A stretch of DNA of 64,000 bases from Mariniblastus sp. (GCA_029251085.1 JAQXDZ010000046.1:61850-125849), one strand, 5' to 3'; positions 54,512 through 63,853 are shown, numbered from the stretch's first letter. The notes: generated by a model not told the origin, from the sequence alone. A program made the numbers and translations.

Positions 54512-55705
54512 CTATTGAATTGCATTGAGGGCATCGACAGCTTGAACGATTTCGTCCTCGGTGGTGCACAGATGGGGAGCAAATCGAAGATAACCGTCTC
54601 GCGGTGTAACGATAATGTTTTGCTGATCCAAGGTCGTTGAGATTTGTTTGGCTGTCGATAGTTTAGGAATCAACGCCAGAATGCCGGATCGGTGGGCAGG
54701 AATATGAACGACCGGTTGGTATTTTTCAAAATCTAAATGCTGCAGTGCTAATTCTTGCATCTCAAAGTTGTGATCGCGAATCGATTCGACTGAGTTCGGT
54801 AGGAATACGGTTTCGATACCGCTGGAAAGTCCATCCAGCAAGCCGTAAGAAACGGTTGAATATTCAAATTTTCTACCACACGTGTGAGGATCCCAAGTGT
54901 GGTCCAGATACTCGGTGTCCTGTTTCATTTGATCTGCACCGGTCATCGTGATCTCGATTTTATTCCGAAACTCGGGGCTGGTGTACATCACACCGGTGCC
55001 CGTTGGGCCTAACAGCCATTTCCAGCCGGCTGAGGCTATGCAAGAAATTCCGTACTGTTCCGGATAGATTGGCAGACAGCCGAGACCCTGAGCGGCGTCG
55101 ATAACTAAGTCGATTCCATGCGACTTACAGAGCAGCCCAAGTTGCTCAAGATCAGCAGCAAAGCCATTGGTAAATTGAACGTGGCTCAGGGCAATAACTT
55201 TGGTGCGCGGTGTGATTTTGGACTGAAGTTCGTCGAATGACCACCCCTTTGCCATCGCTTCGGGAATTTCTCCGCAGTAAGGTCTGTCTTCTTGAGGTGT
55301 TGCCACATCCGATAACAAAACTAACTGAACGCCTCGTTTTTTAGCCTGTAAGACCCAGGGGTAATGATTAGCCGGGTATTCGTTGATATAGCTAATCACT
55401 TCGTCACCGGGCTCAAATGGATAGCCGTTGGCCACCATTGAAATCGCTTCCGATGTGTTGGTGGTCATCGAAATATTTTCTGGGGATGTTTTCAGAAGCT
55501 GGGCAAAGTTTTTATGAAATCGGGAGCCGACGTGATCATCCCCGACGTACTCAAACAGCATTCCTCTTCCGACTTCTGATTGTCGGTTGATGAACTTGAT
55601 TGAGCGGTCAGCGGCAGGTTGGTTTAAGGGCGAAACACTACAATACGCCATGAAATTAATGTGTTTTTTACTTGGGAAATGGTCGAGATTTCGAATCAAT
55701 GCCAT
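54512..55705 (-). CDS. class V aminotransferase (cysteine-desulfurase-like)
   Basis: A 397-residue PLP-dependent enzyme. The fold markers are NTSEAISMVANG, the PLP-Asp region DLVIDAAQGLG, and the Schiff-base Lys in SAGWKWLLGPTGTGVMY. The cofactor-phosphate motif and length fit class V aminotransferases (isopenicillin-epimerase or kynureninase-like as well as NifS-like). A kynureninase role would be compatible with the nearby dioxygenase, but nothing in the sequence proves it. The frame starts at TTG 55792; ATG 55705 fits the usual distance before the first motif (NFMAYCSVSPLNQPA). Confidence 0.82.
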   Translation of the reverse strand: MALIRNLDHFPSKKHINFMAYCSVSPLNQPAADRSIKFINRQSEVGRGMLFEYVGDDHVGSRFHKNFAQLLKTSPENISMTTNTSEAISMVANGYPFEPGDEVISYINEYPANHYPWVLQAKKRGVQLVLLSDVATPQEDRPYCGEIPEAMAKGWSFDELQSKITPRTKVIALSHVQFTNGFAADLEQLGLLCKSHGIDLVIDAAQGLGCLPIYPEQYGISCIASAGWKWLLGPTGTGVMYTSPEFRNKIEITMTGADQMKQDTEYLDHTWDPHTCGRKFEYSTVSYGLLDGLSSGIETVFLPNSVESIRDHNFEMQELALQHLDFEKYQPVVHIPAHRSGILALIPKLSTAKQISTTLDQQNIIVTPRDGYLRFAPHLCTTEDEIVQAVDALNAIQ

Positions 55706-56026
55706 CAAATCACCGGGCTTTTGTTGGGGGCTAGGTCGCAGAAGTCCTGACGATAGCAGGTGAATGTGGGAGGCTTCAATGGCTGTTGCCAATCTTTACC
55801 GTTTGAGGACCTAACGATTTTTTGGCTTTGACCAACAGTGAGACTTTTAGGGGCAGCGCCGAATTCAGCTCGGGTTGCGCGGAGTTTTTGGGTTGGCGGT
55901 AAAATAGCTCGATTTAACTGCCAAAATGAGCGAAACGAGGGTAATATGCCCGCGGCAATTTTTTAAACATGACCTATTATTGTTGCTCAACCCAACGTCT
56001 CACACCGTAAACATTAAGCGAACGAC
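55706..56026. other. divergent intergenic region, 321 bp
   Basis: It holds the promoters of the aminotransferase and wecB genes. If TTG 55792 is the true aminotransferase start, the first 87 bases are coding. No repeat was seen. Confidence 0.4.
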
Positions 56027-57157
56027 ATGCCGCAAACTGTAATGACCATTATTGGAACGCGTCCGGAAGCCATCAAATTGGTGCCGCTGGTACTTGAATT
56101 GCAAAGTCGCCCGGATGAATTCAAATCGGTCGTTTGCGTGACAGGTCAGCATCGGGAGATGCTGGATCAAGTTCTAGACGCGTTCGGTGTAGTTGCCGAT
56201 CACGATTTGAATCTAATGGCGCCTGGCCAGTCGCTCGGACAAATTACAGCGAGGGCAGTTGCCGGACTTACCGAAGTGTGTGAGCGCGACCGACCCGACG
56301 TGATTCTGGTGCAGGGCGACACGACCACTGCATTCTGTGGCGCGCTTGTCGGCCACTATCAACAGATTAAAATTGGGCACGTTGAGGCGGGGCTGCGGAC
56401 GGGGAATAAATTTTCTCCTTTCCCAGAGGAAATCAACCGTCGGCTAATTGGTCAAATGGCAGATCTTCACTTTCCACCTACAGCTCATGCGGAATCGACG
56501 CTGCTTGCCGAGGGTGTAGGCGCGGAAGACGTATTTCTAACTGGAAATACGGTAATCGATACTTTGTTGTTAACCAGAGAACGGGTCACGCAAAATATAC
56601 CGGAAGCCGCGCGGGCAATTCAGCCACTTACCGAAAACACAAGAGTGGTTTTAGTGACTGGGCATCGTCGCGAAAGCCATGGGCAAGGGTTTGAGAATAT
56701 CTGTCACGCTATCCGGAACGTCGCAGACAAATTCGAAGACGTAAATTTTATTTATCCTGTCCACCTAAATCCAAAAGTGCAGGAACCCGTCAATCGTATT
56801 TTGGGTGAACACCCAAGAATCCACTTGATTGCTCCACTGTCGTATGAGCCTTTTGTATGGCTGTTGAATCAGTGTGACGTCGTTTTGACAGACTCAGGAG
56901 GAGTGCAGGAAGAAGCACCTTCCTTCGGTAAACCGGTTTTAGTCATGCGTGATACCACCGAACGACCGGAAGGAGTGGAAGCTGGAAATGCAAAATTAGT
57001 TGGAACATGCCAGACGACAATTGAGTCGGAATTAACGCGTTTACTCAGTGACGATGATGCGTACTCGGAAATGGCAGACGCCCAAAACCCTTACGGAGAC
57101 GGCACCGCTTCTCGGCAAATCGCTGATGCACTGGCGTCGCAAGCCGCTGCGAAATAG
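56027..57157 (+). CDS. wecB: UDP-N-acetylglucosamine 2-epimerase (non-hydrolysing)
   Basis: A 376-residue epimerase that interconverts UDP-GlcNAc and UDP-ManNAc for surface polysaccharides. Motifs are MTIIGTRPEAIKLVPLV, VTGQHREMLDQ, VQGDTTTAFCGAL, HVEAGLRTGN, FPEEINRRLIGQMAD, TGHRRESHGQGF and TDSGGVQEEAPSFGKPVLV, all hallmark residues of the WecB/MnaA family. Length is normal. No other polysaccharide gene is next to it. Confidence 0.96.
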   Translation: MPQTVMTIIGTRPEAIKLVPLVLELQSRPDEFKSVVCVTGQHREMLDQVLDAFGVVADHDLNLMAPGQSLGQITARAVAGLTEVCERDRPDVILVQGDTTTAFCGALVGHYQQIKIGHVEAGLRTGNKFSPFPEEINRRLIGQMADLHFPPTAHAESTLLAEGVGAEDVFLTGNTVIDTLLLTRERVTQNIPEAARAIQPLTENTRVVLVTGHRRESHGQGFENICHAIRNVADKFEDVNFIYPVHLNPKVQEPVNRILGEHPRIHLIAPLSYEPFVWLLNQCDVVLTDSGGVQEEAPSFGKPVLVMRDTTERPEGVEAGNAKLVGTCQTTIESELTRLLSDDDAYSEMADAQNPYGDGTASRQIADALASQAAAK

Positions 57158-57338
57158 CTACAGCGAAACTCGCTTTTGAAAACAATCATCGAAGAGACAC
57201 ATTGGCCTATTCGATGTCCATCGCCGTTGTCTTGATCTTTGCAAGGAATTCTAATTCAGAGAATTCAACGTGGAAGCGAACTCTTAGTCGATGGAACCAG
57301 ATGAGGGAATCTAAGTTCGTAAATGTCCAAGCCGAAAT

Positions 57339-58787
57339 TTAACGGCTAATAAAAGGCTGGGGTGCGATGGAGTGTTCAGAGGATTCCTCAGACCGGCTTT
57401 CTCTTAAGGGTTGAGCGAAGTCGTTGACGGGATCAATTTTACACTTTGGTTTGCAATATAAAATGTGAATGTTGTGAACTCTTCGTTCCGCGAACGCTGC
57501 TTCGCAGTAGCACAAATAAAAGTGCCAAAAACGTACAAATGGCTCGTCGTAACCAAGTGCCCGAACTTCATCAATCCGGCTCATGAACTCGCGTCGCCAG
57601 AAAGCGAGTGTCTTAACATAATGCGGGGTGATGTCTTCCTGGGACAGCATGCGCATGTCTGTAGAGCGACCAACTGCATTGGAAAGCGCTGTTACCGAAG
57701 GCAGGCAACCGCCGGGGAAAATGTATTTTCTAATAAAGTCGACATGGCTGATGTGGTACTTGTAATTTTGTTCGCCAATGGTGATTGACTGGAGCAACAT
57801 CACTCCGTCTTCACGAAGTAGTTCCGAGCAGCGGGAAAAGTATTCATCGTAGAACTGATGCCCCACCGCTTCGATCATCTCGATGGAGACAATCTTATCG
57901 AACTTGCCGGTAAGCAGACGGTAGTCCTGCAACAGGACTGTGACCCGATCCTCGAGTCCTTCTTTGCGAACTCGTTCAACCGCGAAACGATGTTGTTCCT
58001 TTGAGATTGTGGTCGTTGTAACTCGACAGCCCGAGGTCTTGGCCATGTGAATAGCAAGTCCGCCCCAGCCGGTCCCAATTTCCAAAACATGGTCTAGGGA
58101 ATTGAGCCGGAGCTTTCGACAGACTTGATCCATTTTTCGGAGTGATGCTTCGTGCATCTTGTTGGCGTCGTCTGCATCCGCTTCGGGCGATTCGAAGATG
58201 CCTGATGAATAGTTCATCGTTGGATCGAGGAACAACTGATAAAAATCGTTTCCCAGATCGTAATGTTCGTGGATGTTCTTTTGGCTGCCGTTAATAGTGT
58301 TTCGCCGCATCATGTGTTGAACAAAATTCCAACTGTTTTTTACCCAGCCCCATGTCTTTTCGATGCGAGAAAACCGATTCAAATTTCTAATCATAATTCG
58401 GATCAGCGAAGTTAGGTCGTTGGAGACCCATTCGGAGTTTGCATAGGATTCAGCCGATCCGATCGTACCGCCCACCATTACCCGTTTGTAAAATTTCGGG
58501 TCACCCACCACCACGGTCGCAGGCAAGTCATCGCTGGGGTCGGTTGAGCCAATGGACTGCATCGATCCAAGTTGATCGACGACCTTTAGATTCCCTCCAA
58601 CGATCTGATGAAATCGCTTGAAGATTTGATTCCGGAAGAAATCAGACTTCGGATGAGTGGGTGATTCCTTGAGTGAACCGGCTTCAGGGGAAAGGGGGAA
58701 TTCAGTTTTTACAATCCCGATTGATGTATCGGTTTCGTGAAACGTGTTAGCCGAGAGGTTGTTTTTTTTGTTGGAAAAGTGATTCAT
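57339..58787 (-). CDS. cyclopropane-fatty-acyl-phospholipid synthase family methyltransferase
   Basis: A 482-residue S-adenosylmethionine-dependent enzyme that acts on double bonds of phospholipid acyl chains. The SAM motif is VLEIGTGWGGLAIHMA; others are EHYDLGNDFYQLFLDP, MNYSSGIFE, SIEMIEAVGHQFYDEYFSRC and FIRKYIFPGGCLP. It is longer than E. coli Cfa (382) through an extra N-terminal part. Its ATG overlaps the DUF1365 stop by four bases (ATGA), so it is the third translationally coupled gene of the lipid operon. In other bacteria a Cfa homologue of this kind can methylate acyl chains without ring closure. Confidence 0.92.
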   Translation of the reverse strand: MNHFSNKKNNLSANTFHETDTSIGIVKTEFPLSPEAGSLKESPTHPKSDFFRNQIFKRFHQIVGGNLKVVDQLGSMQSIGSTDPSDDLPATVVVGDPKFYKRVMVGGTIGSAESYANSEWVSNDLTSLIRIMIRNLNRFSRIEKTWGWVKNSWNFVQHMMRRNTINGSQKNIHEHYDLGNDFYQLFLDPTMNYSSGIFESPEADADDANKMHEASLRKMDQVCRKLRLNSLDHVLEIGTGWGGLAIHMAKTSGCRVTTTTISKEQHRFAVERVRKEGLEDRVTVLLQDYRLLTGKFDKIVSIEMIEAVGHQFYDEYFSRCSELLREDGVMLLQSITIGEQNYKYHISHVDFIRKYIFPGGCLPSVTALSNAVGRSTDMRMLSQEDITPHYVKTLAFWRREFMSRIDEVRALGYDEPFVRFWHFYLCYCEAAFAERRVHNIHILYCKPKCKIDPVNDFAQPLRESRSEESSEHSIAPQPFISR

Positions 58788-59683
58788 CGGCTTACCAAAA
58801 CGGATTTAGATTCTGATGGAGACGGTCGAGGTGACTCGCCCGGTAGGTTGGTTTTCTGGGGATCTTCGACGCCGCCTTCGGAGTTGGAATCTGAATTCCG
58901 CTTCCGTGGATGGGAGTAAAAGGTAGTCTTCTTCAAAAACAAACGAAACGCATGCCAGTAGATAGTTGCAAAAATCTGAACAGTTATCAGCGGATATTTT
59001 ACTAGTAACCGGTTCAGATTCCATCCGGTGAGCGGTTTCCGCTTCAAAAGCATAGAAACGTCCAATATTTTCTTAATATCGTTAAGTGGCCGATCGAGGT
59101 GGTTTTCGATTTTCACGCCCAACTTTTTACCGGGAACAGTGAACGACATTCGGTAGCACATGTCCAATGACATGAACGGCGAAACGTGAAAATCTTTGTC
59201 GATGGAATTGCTGCGGATGCTCGTCTGTGGATTGGGTATCTGGTCGGTTTCTGTATACGGGATTACGTAAACGTGTTGTTCTCCCCACGGTGTGTTATTG
59301 ACTTCGGCGATAACGGCGAGCACATTTTTACCACATTGTGAGTAGCAGTAAAAGAAACTGACCGGATTCATGGAGAACCCAAAATAGCGTAACTGTGTTA
59401 AAAGTTGGATCGATCCAATCGCGTCGCTCGAGATCCCAGCGTTCTCCAAAACTCGGTTCACGCGTTGACGGAGGTTGCCATGTTGGCGATGGTGAATCAA
59501 GTGTTCAGATTCTTTGAATCGTCCGACCGCAAGTCGTTTCGCAGACCAAAGCCAACGCTGCCGAAAAATCGAATCAATCTCTTCTAAATCAATCATCAAA
59601 AAGAAGGATTTGAAATCGAATTGGTGGACGTGAGGTGTGTTTCGGCGATGCCGGATTACCCCTTCGTAAATACAACTATTCAA
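58784..59683 (-). CDS. DUF1365 protein
   Basis: A 299-residue member of DUF1365 (COG3496), of unknown biochemical role, usually found between an FAD amine-oxidase-like gene and a Cfa homologue, as here. Motifs are YEGVIRHRRNTPHVHQFDF, RYFGFSMNPVSFFYCY, NNTPWGEQHVYVIP and SPFMSLDMCYRMSF. The last 45 residues are a hydrophilic Ser/Arg-rich tail. The start is an unusual TTG (59683) that overlaps the preceding stop as TTGA, and the stop overlaps the cfa start, so expression is tightly coupled. Confidence 0.9.
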   Translation of the reverse strand: MNSCIYEGVIRHRRNTPHVHQFDFKSFFLMIDLEEIDSIFRQRWLWSAKRLAVGRFKESEHLIHHRQHGNLRQRVNRVLENAGISSDAIGSIQLLTQLRYFGFSMNPVSFFYCYSQCGKNVLAVIAEVNNTPWGEQHVYVIPYTETDQIPNPQTSIRSNSIDKDFHVSPFMSLDMCYRMSFTVPGKKLGVKIENHLDRPLNDIKKILDVSMLLKRKPLTGWNLNRLLVKYPLITVQIFATIYWHAFRLFLKKTTFYSHPRKRNSDSNSEGGVEDPQKTNLPGESPRPSPSESKSVLVSR

Positions 59684-60942
59684 ACTTGTACCCCAGCTTC
59701 GATGGTTTCAAGTTGGTTAGCAACTGCGATTGCACTTTTCACACCATCTTCATGGAAGCCGTTGCCCCAGTAGGCTCCGCAAAACGAGGTTCTGTTTTGG
59801 TTAATTAATTCTTGATGTCGCGCTTGCATTTGTTTTCGGCGGATTTCAAAGGTTGGGTGCATGTAAGTATATGAGCCCAGGATGTTTTCATCTCGAATTC
59901 TACCATCATCGTTAAGTGTTACACAAAAAGTCCGCTTGGAACGAATGGACTGGAGAATATTCATGTTGTAGGTAACATTTGCTACCGAAGACGCCTGCTT
60001 GGGTTTGAAGTAGTTCCAGCAGGCCCATGCCCGTTTATTTTTCGGCAGTATCGATTCTTGGGTATGAAGCAAGGCGGTGTTTGGGTGATAGGGGAATGCA
60101 CTCAGTATTTCACTTTCGGTGCCGTTTGCCCCGTCCCCCAGGATCCTTAGGGCTTGGTCGCTGTGACAGGCGAACACCACATGATCAAAAGAATGAGATT
60201 TACGGTCTTTGGTTAGGATTGTGACCCCATCCTCTGTTCTTTGCACTTGGCTGACCGGTTGGTTCAATTGAATGTGCTTTACCCAATCTTGGGTTAAGGG
60301 CGCGATGTACTGCCGCGAACCCCCTTTAATTACTCGCCACTGGGGACGGTTAGTCACGCCTAACAAACCGTGGTTTTGGTAAAATTCAGCAATGAACCGA
60401 ATTGGGAACTGTTTGAAGGTGTCGAACGAAGCGGACCAGATAGCGGCCCCCATTGGTAAGAAATATTGTTCGATAAACTGAGGAGAGTATTTATTTCTTT
60501 CAAAGAATTGAGCGACTGTCTCATTTTCCAACTCGCTCTCGAGTAGCTTTTCTCCGGCTTTGTTGAACTTTACTAAATCGAGTAGCAGTTTCAAAAACCG
60601 TGGGTTGAACAAGTTCCTTCGCTGTGCAAACAAGCCACTGAAATCAGCTCCGCGATACTCGAGCCCAGTCTTTTCACACGAAACGCTGAAGCTCATTCTC
60701 GTGGGCTGGGAAGGTACTTTCAGTTCGTCCATCAATGCAATGAAGTTGGGATACGTCCGATCGTTGAAAACGATAAATCCCGTGTCTACGGCGAAGTGCC
60801 CTTCGTCGTTTTCGACGTCAATTGTGTTGGTGTGGCCGCCGATGTAATCGTTGGCTTCAAACAGCGTGACATCGTGCATCTTGTGCAACCGATAGCCTGT
60901 TACTAGTCCGGAGACTCCGCCTCCAATGATGGCAACTCGCAT
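59680..60942 (-). CDS. FAD-dependent amine-oxidase-like oxidoreductase (COG2907 type)
   Basis: A 420-residue flavoprotein. The dinucleotide motif is AIIGGGVSGLVTGYRL, followed by LFEANDYIGGHTNTI and the flavin-binding C-terminal FCGAYWGNGFHEDG. It is cytoplasmic or membrane-associated, without a signal peptide. Homologues of this type are typically next to DUF1365 and Cfa genes and probably oxidise or desaturate acyl chains; the exact reaction is inferred. Its stop overlaps the DUF1365 start by four bases. Eighty-one bases separate it from the upstream DCC-family gene, which may start the operon. Confidence 0.92.
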   Translation of the reverse strand: MRVAIIGGGVSGLVTGYRLHKMHDVTLFEANDYIGGHTNTIDVENDEGHFAVDTGFIVFNDRTYPNFIALMDELKVPSQPTRMSFSVSCEKTGLEYRGADFSGLFAQRRNLFNPRFLKLLLDLVKFNKAGEKLLESELENETVAQFFERNKYSPQFIEQYFLPMGAAIWSASFDTFKQFPIRFIAEFYQNHGLLGVTNRPQWRVIKGGSRQYIAPLTQDWVKHIQLNQPVSQVQRTEDGVTILTKDRKSHSFDHVVFACHSDQALRILGDGANGTESEILSAFPYHPNTALLHTQESILPKNKRAWACWNYFKPKQASSVANVTYNMNILQSIRSKRTFCVTLNDDGRIRDENILGSYTYMHPTFEIRRKQMQARHQELINQNRTSFCGAYWGNGFHEDGVKSAIAVANQLETIEAGVQV

Positions 60943-61023
60943 TTTTAAATCCGGCCTTCGTTATTAATCTCGTCGAAGCGGTTAAATCGGCCGAGATGTT
61001 TGTGGTGTGAAAAACTTTGTGAG

Positions 61024-61446
61024 TCATTGAGTCAAAGAGACTCTTTTTTTCACGCGGTGCATTGCGTGCCAGTATCTAAGTTTCGCAAATGCGAAGTATC
61101 CCGCATTGAGCAGACCTCCGATACCTGGAATCTGACTAAAACGTACCGTCTTTTGGAATCCGAGTCTGCGGTAGATTTGGCGAAACACTTCAACACCGAC
61201 GACGTACTCACCCGTCGGCAATTTTCCGTGAATCGACCGCATTAACTGGTCAAGCGAAAAGCCCTCCGGCGGACGGAAGTCTGCGGCAGAAATGTCAGTG
61301 AGAACCAATTGCTGCCGTTTATCTTTTCCCCGAATCATGTTGATTTCTCGTTTACAGAGAGGGCAATCGCCGTCAAAAAAGACCTCAAAATGGTCGTCGG
61401 AACTTAATTTTGAACACATTTCGCGGGCTTTAGTTTGATTATTCAT
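61024..61446 (-). CDS. DUF393 (DCC family) thiol-disulfide oxidoreductase-like protein
   Basis: A 140-residue DUF393 protein. The family motif DGDCPLCKREI (Asp plus the CxxC pair, residues 25-35) is present, followed by LVLTDISAADFR and SIHGKLPTGEYVVGVEVFRQIY. The CxxC suggests redox chemistry, as in thioredoxin-like folds. ATG 61446 has a GGA about eight bases upstream. It is the probable first gene of the lipid operon and is divergent from the MerR regulator. Confidence 0.9.
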   Translation of the reverse strand: MNNQTKAREMCSKLSSDDHFEVFFDGDCPLCKREINMIRGKDKRQQLVLTDISAADFRPPEGFSLDQLMRSIHGKLPTGEYVVGVEVFRQIYRRLGFQKTVRFSQIPGIGGLLNAGYFAFAKLRYWHAMHRVKKRVSLTQ

Positions 61447-61551
61447 ATTTTTCCAAAACGTTCAATTCGTTCGTGTTACAACCGGATGAGATTTATCGGG
61501 TTAACCCATGTCGTAGCATTTGATCGATTTTCTTCGAAAGATTTGTTGTCC

Positions 61552-62505
61552 ATGGTTAACTTCCCGAATTCGTCAGGTAGCCTAAACGTTCAAAAAGAGC
61601 GGAGCTATCTGAGTCCCGATGATTCATTTTCTCCCAAAAAGGTAGCCACATCTATTGGTGTGAGCGAGTCGTCGCTTAAACGTTGGTGTGACTCAGGTTT
61701 TCTCAACGCAATGAAGACCGCCGGCGGGCATCGCCGAATCCCGCGCTCGGAGGTCATTTCTTTCGTCAAGCGAAAAAAGCTGAAGCTTGTGAAGCCTCAA
61801 ACGATTGGTCTTCCCGAGATGGACGACATCGTCGTCACGGGTCCCCAAGACGCTATCACCCAGTTTCACGCGGCACTTTTGCAAAACTCACCGGTAACCT
61901 GCCGAAAGCTAATGGTGTTGTTGTTTTTGGAGGGCTTCGAGGTCGCAGATATTTTCGACCAGGTTGTTCGCCCAGCGTTCCAACGGATTGGAACATCCCG
62001 AACAGATGGATTGCTCGATATACATCACGAGCGTCAGGCTTGCGGAGTCTGTTTGGAAGCGATCCGTCAACTCGGCGATCTACTACCTCCGCCAAAGCCT
62101 GCTGCAAGACTGGCCATTGGCGGTGCGATCGCTGGGGATCACTTTGAAATCCCGACTCAGGCACTTGAAGTTACCATGGCATCGCTCGGTTGGCGAGCGT
62201 TTTCGCTCGGCAACGATTTACCACTGTCATCGCTTTTGCAATCAGCTAGAGAGCATTTACCGGATCTATTGTGGGTAAGTATTTCACATTTAAGAGATCC
62301 GGCTCGAGCAGTCACCGCACTGAATGAGTTTGCCTCAAGAATGCCAGATAAAACAACCGTCGTTTTCGGCGGAACGGCTGTAACGGCGGATGTTCGCAAG
62401 GGCATCACCCACGCTATTTGCTGTGATAATTTCTCTCAAATGGCTTCACTCGTGAAAAACTATCAGCCCAAAATTAATTTGATGTTGCCTAGATTCGAGG
62501 GGTGA
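61552..62505 (+). CDS. MerR-family regulator with cobalamin-binding-type domain (CarH/LitR-like)
   Basis: A 317-residue transcription regulator: MerR winged helix at about 20-75 (SPKKVATSIGVSESSLKRW, KTAGGHRRIPRSEV), a helical bundle (about 100-175) and a Rossmann-like B12 domain (about 190-310, LAIGGAIAGDHFEI, WRAFSLGNDLPL, VVFGGTAV). CarH/LitR proteins bind adenosylcobalamin and release DNA in light. By eye the lower-ligand His position is Phe here (GDHFEIP) and the bundle Trp-His pair is replaced (IGTSRTDG), though the conserved Glu remains. The start is uncertain: the frame opens at 61435, overlapping the divergent gene, with ATGs at 61486 and 61552. It probably controls the divergent lipid operon. 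Confidence 0.85.
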   Translation: MVNFPNSSGSLNVQKERSYLSPDDSFSPKKVATSIGVSESSLKRWCDSGFLNAMKTAGGHRRIPRSEVISFVKRKKLKLVKPQTIGLPEMDDIVVTGPQDAITQFHAALLQNSPVTCRKLMVLLFLEGFEVADIFDQVVRPAFQRIGTSRTDGLLDIHHERQACGVCLEAIRQLGDLLPPPKPAARLAIGGAIAGDHFEIPTQALEVTMASLGWRAFSLGNDLPLSSLLQSAREHLPDLLWVSISHLRDPARAVTALNEFASRMPDKTTVVFGGTAVTADVRKGITHAICCDNFSQMASLVKNYQPKINLMLPRFEG

Positions 62506-62571
62506 GTTCAACTCCTCAACCCCTATTTGATTTAACCTGTTTCACAAACTGTTTTCCTTAACGGAATGATC

Positions 62572-63831
62572 ATGACCAATCGATTTTTGATTTGTTTTTT
62601 AGCGCTGGCGGCTTATTGCTCGCCTGTGATTAATGCCCAAACACCTGCTACCAACGACGGAGCCCAATGGGCTCAGTGGCGTGGCCCGAATCGGGACGGA
62701 GTCTTACCCAAAGGTTCTTTACCTGATTCAATTGACGAAGACACTCTAAAGAAAAAGTGGGCGATGTCGTTAGGCCCAAGCTATAGCGGTCCGTTGGTCG
62801 TCGGCGATTCGGTTTTCGTTACAGAGACCAAAGATAAGAAGCTGGAAGTCGTCACTGCAATCGATTTAAATACGGGTAAGCCGGTCTGGAAGACGGAATG
62901 GGAAGGGTCCATGCGTGTACCTTTCTTCGCAGCATCAAACGGAAGCTGGATACGAGCGACCCCAGCCTACGACGACGGTCGACTTTATGTCGCGGGTATT
63001 CGCGACGTTCTTGTTTGTCTTGACGCGTCCAACGGTAAGATCATCTGGAAACTCGATTTCCCCGCAGACACTGGCTCGTCGGCTCCCAATTTTGGGTTCG
63101 TCTGTTCGCCACTAATCGACGGCGATTTTTTGTATGTCCAAGCGGGCGGAGGCTTCAAAAAGTTAGAAAAGGCGACTGGTAAGGTAGTCTGGTCCTCACT
63201 TGAGGACGGTGGCGGCATGAACGGGAGTGCTTTTTCGTCTCCGGTTATCGCTGAACTCGGTGGCAAGAGGCAGGCTGTTGTTCAGACACGCGGCGAGCTT
63301 TGCGGAGTTGATTTGGCTTCCGGAAAGAAACTGTGGAGCCAAGCCGTCAAAACTTTTCGTGGAATGAATATTCTGACACCAACCATCTGGAACGGAAGTG
63401 TCTTCACAAGTACCTACGGCGGCAACACTCAACTGATCAACGTCGCTTCTACAGGCACGACCAACAATTTCATAACCTCTCAATTGTGGAGTGCACCAGT
63501 CGAAGGTTACATGTCGTCCCCCGTGATTATCGACGGCCATTCCTTCGTGCACTTGAGAAATCAGCGTTTCGCTTGTTTCGACCTGAAAACAGGGGAAGAG
63601 ACTTGGCGAAGCAAGCCGTTCGGCAAGTACGCAAGTTTGATTGGAGCCGGTGATAAGATCTTGGCGCTCGACCAAAAGGGAGAGCTACTCCTGATTTCGG
63701 CGAAGCCCGATGAGTTTGAACTGATCGAGCGTCGAAAAGTTGGGGACGACAGTTGGGCCCACTTGGCTGTGAAAGGGAAGACGATCCTTATCCGAAACCT
63801 TGACGAAGTGGTTGCTTACGAGTGGGAGTAG
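62572..63831 (+). CDS. secreted PQQ-type beta-propeller repeat protein
   Basis: A 419-residue exported protein with a signal peptide (FLICFLALAAYCSPVINA). The QWAQWRGPNRDGVLPKG segment and repeated blades (DLNTGKPVWKTEWEG, DASNGKIIWKLDFP, DLKTGEETWRSKPFG) are the usual pattern of planctomycete PQQ-like/BamB-related propellers. No PQQ-ligand cluster or catalytic dehydrogenase motif was noticed, so it is probably a binding or scaffolding protein. ATG 62572 has ACGGA upstream; ATG 62566 is two codons earlier. It follows the MerR gene by 66 bases. Confidence 0.9.
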   Translation: MTNRFLICFLALAAYCSPVINAQTPATNDGAQWAQWRGPNRDGVLPKGSLPDSIDEDTLKKKWAMSLGPSYSGPLVVGDSVFVTETKDKKLEVVTAIDLNTGKPVWKTEWEGSMRVPFFAASNGSWIRATPAYDDGRLYVAGIRDVLVCLDASNGKIIWKLDFPADTGSSAPNFGFVCSPLIDGDFLYVQAGGGFKKLEKATGKVVWSSLEDGGGMNGSAFSSPVIAELGGKRQAVVQTRGELCGVDLASGKKLWSQAVKTFRGMNILTPTIWNGSVFTSTYGGNTQLINVASTGTTNNFITSQLWSAPVEGYMSSPVIIDGHSFVHLRNQRFACFDLKTGEETWRSKPFGKYASLIGAGDKILALDQKGELLLISAKPDEFELIERRKVGDDSWAHLAVKGKTILIRNLDEVVAYEWE

Positions 63832-63853
63832 TAGCTCCGAAATTGTAAGGATT

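Noticed and set aside
54512..55705. Assignment of the class V aminotransferase as kynureninase because a 3-hydroxyanthranilate dioxygenase lies 5 kb away
   Set aside because: Sequence motifs do not separate kynureninase from cysteine-desulfurase-like enzymes, and other pathway genes are not adjacent.
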